In this document: positions 62,481-64,000 of the stretch, in pieces
How positions within the stretch are numbered: position 1 is the stretch's first letter
Layout of the letters: the number at the start of each line of letters is the position of its first letter
From: Acidobacteriota bacterium
GTDB taxonomy: Bacteria; Pseudomonadota; Alphaproteobacteria; Caulobacterales; Hyphomonadaceae
Direction: 5' to 3'
Length of the DNA: 64,000 nt
NCBI GenBank assembly: GCA_016712445.1
Contig: JADJRB010000001.1
Span: 2,046,001 to 2,110,000 of the forward strand
Notes under the pieces: generated by a model
What the model was told of the DNA's origin: nothing
The model's input: the letters and a program-made list of their open reading frames with translations, nothing else
Database searches by the model: none
Position numbers and translations under genes: made by a program

Positions 62481-63144
62481 CGACGCCGGACGTGCCGACG
62501 ATCAGGTGGTCGTGGACGGTGATGTCGAACGGCTGCAGCACGTCGATGATCTCGCGCGTGATCTCGATGTCGGCGCGCGAGGGCTTCGGGTCGCCGGACG
62601 GATGGTTGTGAACGAGGATCAGGCTGGAACACTGCACTTCGAGGGCGCGCCGGGCGATCTCGCGCGGATAGACCGGGGCATGATCCACTGTTCCGCGGCC
62701 CATGATCTCGTCGACGAGGAGCTGGTTCTTCCGGTCGAGGAAAAGCACGCGGAACTGCTCGCGGCTCTCGTGCTGGATCTCGCGCTGCACGTAGCCGACG
62801 AGCGCGGTCCAGGAGGAAATGACTTCGCGGCCCTGAAGTGTCTCGCGGCCCGCGCGGGAGTTCAGCTCCGCAGTCGCCCTGATATAGGCGGCGACGGTTT
62901 CGCCGACCCCGTCGACCTTCACGAGATCTTCGGCCGGCGCAGCGAGGATGGCCGACAGGCTGCGGAACCTTGCCTGCAGCGCCTTGGCAATCGGCTTCAC
63001 GTCGCGGCGCGGAATGAAGGCCATCAGCAGCACTTCGAGCACTTCATAATCGTCCAGCGCGCCCGCACCCCGCGCCAGCAGCTTCGTGCGCAGCCGTTCC
63101 CGGTGACCCTGCCAGTGGGGCGGGGGATCAGCGGCATCGCTCAT
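62452..63144 (-). CDS. radC: RadC family JAB/MPN-domain protein
   Basis: 230 residues. An N-terminal helix-hairpin-helix-like part (DYEVLEVLLMAFIPRRDVKPIAKAL, LVKVDGVGETVAAYI) precedes the JAMM metal-protease-like domain with LILVHNHPSGDPKPSRAD. The old link to DNA repair has not held up and the function is open. Its start overlaps the stop of the upstream thioredoxin-fold gene by four bases. Confidence 0.93.
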   Translation of the reverse strand: MSDAADPPPHWQGHRERLRTKLLARGAGALDDYEVLEVLLMAFIPRRDVKPIAKALQARFRSLSAILAAPAEDLVKVDGVGETVAAYIRATAELNSRAGRETLQGREVISSWTALVGYVQREIQHESREQFRVLFLDRKNQLLVDEIMGRGTVDHAPVYPREIARRALEVQCSSLILVHNHPSGDPKPSRADIEITREIIDVLQPFDITVHDHLIVGTSGVVSFRSAGLI

Positions 63145-63788
63145 GCTGCGCGCGCCGCCTTGCGCAGGCGTTTCAGTTCGGAGAGGACGCGGGCGCGGTC
63201 ATAGCCCTGGTAGGGCTGCGGCGCGCCGAGCTGGATCTTTACATAGGGATGGTCGAGCTTGGCAGCGAACTTGCCGTCCGGGGTGACCGAAAAGATCGTC
63301 GGGTAGTAGTGCTGGAAATTGTCGCCCACTTCAGTCGCCGCGACGACCTCATCCGTGCCCGGAGCGTATTCGTCCTCGATGTGGACGATGACGTAGTTTC
63401 CGGCCGTGTAGGTCACGAGTTCCAGCGCCGCCCGGCTGACATCGCCGCGCTTCTTGGCGTTCAGCCGGTCATAGGGGCCCGTGGCGCCGTCGAGGTGGGC
63501 GTCGAAGGCGCGGCACCAGCCACACCACTCCGCGCCGATGACCACCAGCAAGGCCTTGTCCTCCGCGTTCGCGCGGTCGAGGGCGGCATTGAACAGGTCC
63601 AGCTGGTTGGAGCATTCGTCATAGGCACGCTGGCGCCCGCCCCGGCAGGCGGGATCGAGCGAAAGGGGGTAGGTGACGAGCTGCGCGGCGGCGGCTTCGA
63701 TTTCCGCCTGTGGAACAGCCGGCACGTCCGGCGCGCCGGAGCAGGCCGCGGCGAACAGCAGGGCTGCCGCTACGGCTGCGAATTTCAT
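63141..63788 (-). CDS. Thioredoxin-fold lipoprotein
   Basis: 215 residues. The signal peptide ends in a lipobox AAAC (C16). A thioredoxin-like CxxC occurs in LLVVIGAEWCGWCRAFD, followed by a fold that includes YTAGNYVIVHIED and VGDNFQHYYPTIFSVTPDG. The partner Pro loop (YYPTIF) is present. It probably reduces or isomerises disulfides at the periplasmic face. Overlaps of four bases on both sides tie it to the methionine aminopeptidase and radC genes. Confidence 0.83.
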   Translation of the reverse strand: MKFAAVAAALLFAAACSGAPDVPAVPQAEIEAAAAQLVTYPLSLDPACRGGRQRAYDECSNQLDLFNAALDRANAEDKALLVVIGAEWCGWCRAFDAHLDGATGPYDRLNAKKRGDVSRAALELVTYTAGNYVIVHIEDEYAPGTDEVVAATEVGDNFQHYYPTIFSVTPDGKFAAKLDHPYVKIQLGAPQPYQGYDRARVLSELKRLRKAARAA

Positions 63789-64000
63789 CCGGCGCGGACC
63801 TTGTGCGGCTCATGCCAGCCCTTGGGCGAGGCGGAGAAGATTTCGACGCCGGTTTCGGTCACGCCGACCGAATGTTCGAACTGGGCCGAGAGCTGGCGGT
63901 CGCGCGTCACGGCCGTCCAGCCGTCCGGCAAGATCGCGGCATCCTTGCGGCCGAGGTTCAGCATCGGTTCGATGGTGAAGAACATGCCGGGCTTCAGCTC
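63785..64000 (-). CDS. map: Type I methionine aminopeptidase, C-terminal part (runs off window)
   Basis: Only the last ~71 residues are in view; the frame is open at the right edge. ELKPG-MFFTIEPMLN (the metal-ligand Glu region), WTAVTRDRQLSAQFEHSVGVTETG (Glu and His of the active site) identify the enzyme that removes N-terminal methionine. It ends with a short tail, HEPHKVRAG. Its stop overlaps the lipoprotein start by four bases. Confidence 0.93.
   Translation of the reverse strand, partial: ELKPGMFFTIEPMLNLGRKDAAILPDGWTAVTRDRQLSAQFEHSVGVTETGVEIFSASPKGWHEPHKVRAG

Overview
The window is GC-rich, densely coded DNA from an alphaproteobacterium. The best guess is the Hyphomonadaceae/Caulobacterales side of the class. 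Supporting evidence: a complete CtrA regulator whose promoter carries two GANTC sites and several TTAA(C) half-sites, an adjacent flhF/flhG-like pair, the thrB-rnhA neighbourhood, a HemB with an Asp-rich instead of Cys-rich metal site, and a MutL that keeps the endonuclease motif. The genus assignment is inference. I see no rRNA, tRNA, CRISPR array, prophage or transposase. About 69 protein genes fill the window and no gap exceeds 300 bases.

Left part (1-34.3 kb). The order is: end of a DUF389 membrane protein, DUF1801 and SlyD-like FKBP genes; a Ku-LigD non-homologous end-joining operon; hemB; an acyl-CoA dehydrogenase and a 3-hydroxyisobutyryl-CoA hydrolase that would both fit valine breakdown; a small globin and cytochrome b561; PilZ, DUF805 and MarR-type genes; DUF2141 and DUF1543 genes separated by a pair of near-identical operator-like inverted repeats; a cytochrome c lipoprotein; mutL; an xseA-paiB-FAD dehydrogenase operon; purD; a 642-residue exported protein I do not recognise; and a cupin-SDR-alcohol dehydrogenase operon divergent from a TetR gene, with a perfect 22-bp palindrome between them.

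Middle (34.3-51.9 kb). This part is rich in catabolic genes for hydrophobic or CoA-linked substrates: an APH-type phosphotransferase, a major facilitator, a probable double-hotdog protein, a crotonase, SDRs, an amidohydrolase, and a compact operon of two cytochromes P450, an SDR, a crotonase and a DUF2855 protein. It also holds an L,D-transpeptidase, an OmpA-type lipoprotein, an RsuA/RluB-type pseudouridine synthase and an O-antigen ligase family protein.

Right part (52-64 kb). The flhF-like gene encodes a protein whose Walker A lysine is replaced by arginine. It is followed by flhG and ctrA, then a palindromic repeat cluster, rnhA, thrB, two tandem paralogous transporters, an ABC-F ATPase with a possible upstream leader peptide, radC, a thioredoxin-fold lipoprotein, and the end of the methionine aminopeptidase gene.

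At larger scale, G exceeds C on the given strand in the first ~35 kb and C exceeds G from ~36 to ~57 kb, whichever strand the genes use. This suggests an inversion or replication-related boundary near 35 kb. The strongest leads for new biology are the P450-DUF2855 operon, the FlhF-like pseudo-GTPase, the two operator systems, and the unassigned 642-residue exported protein.
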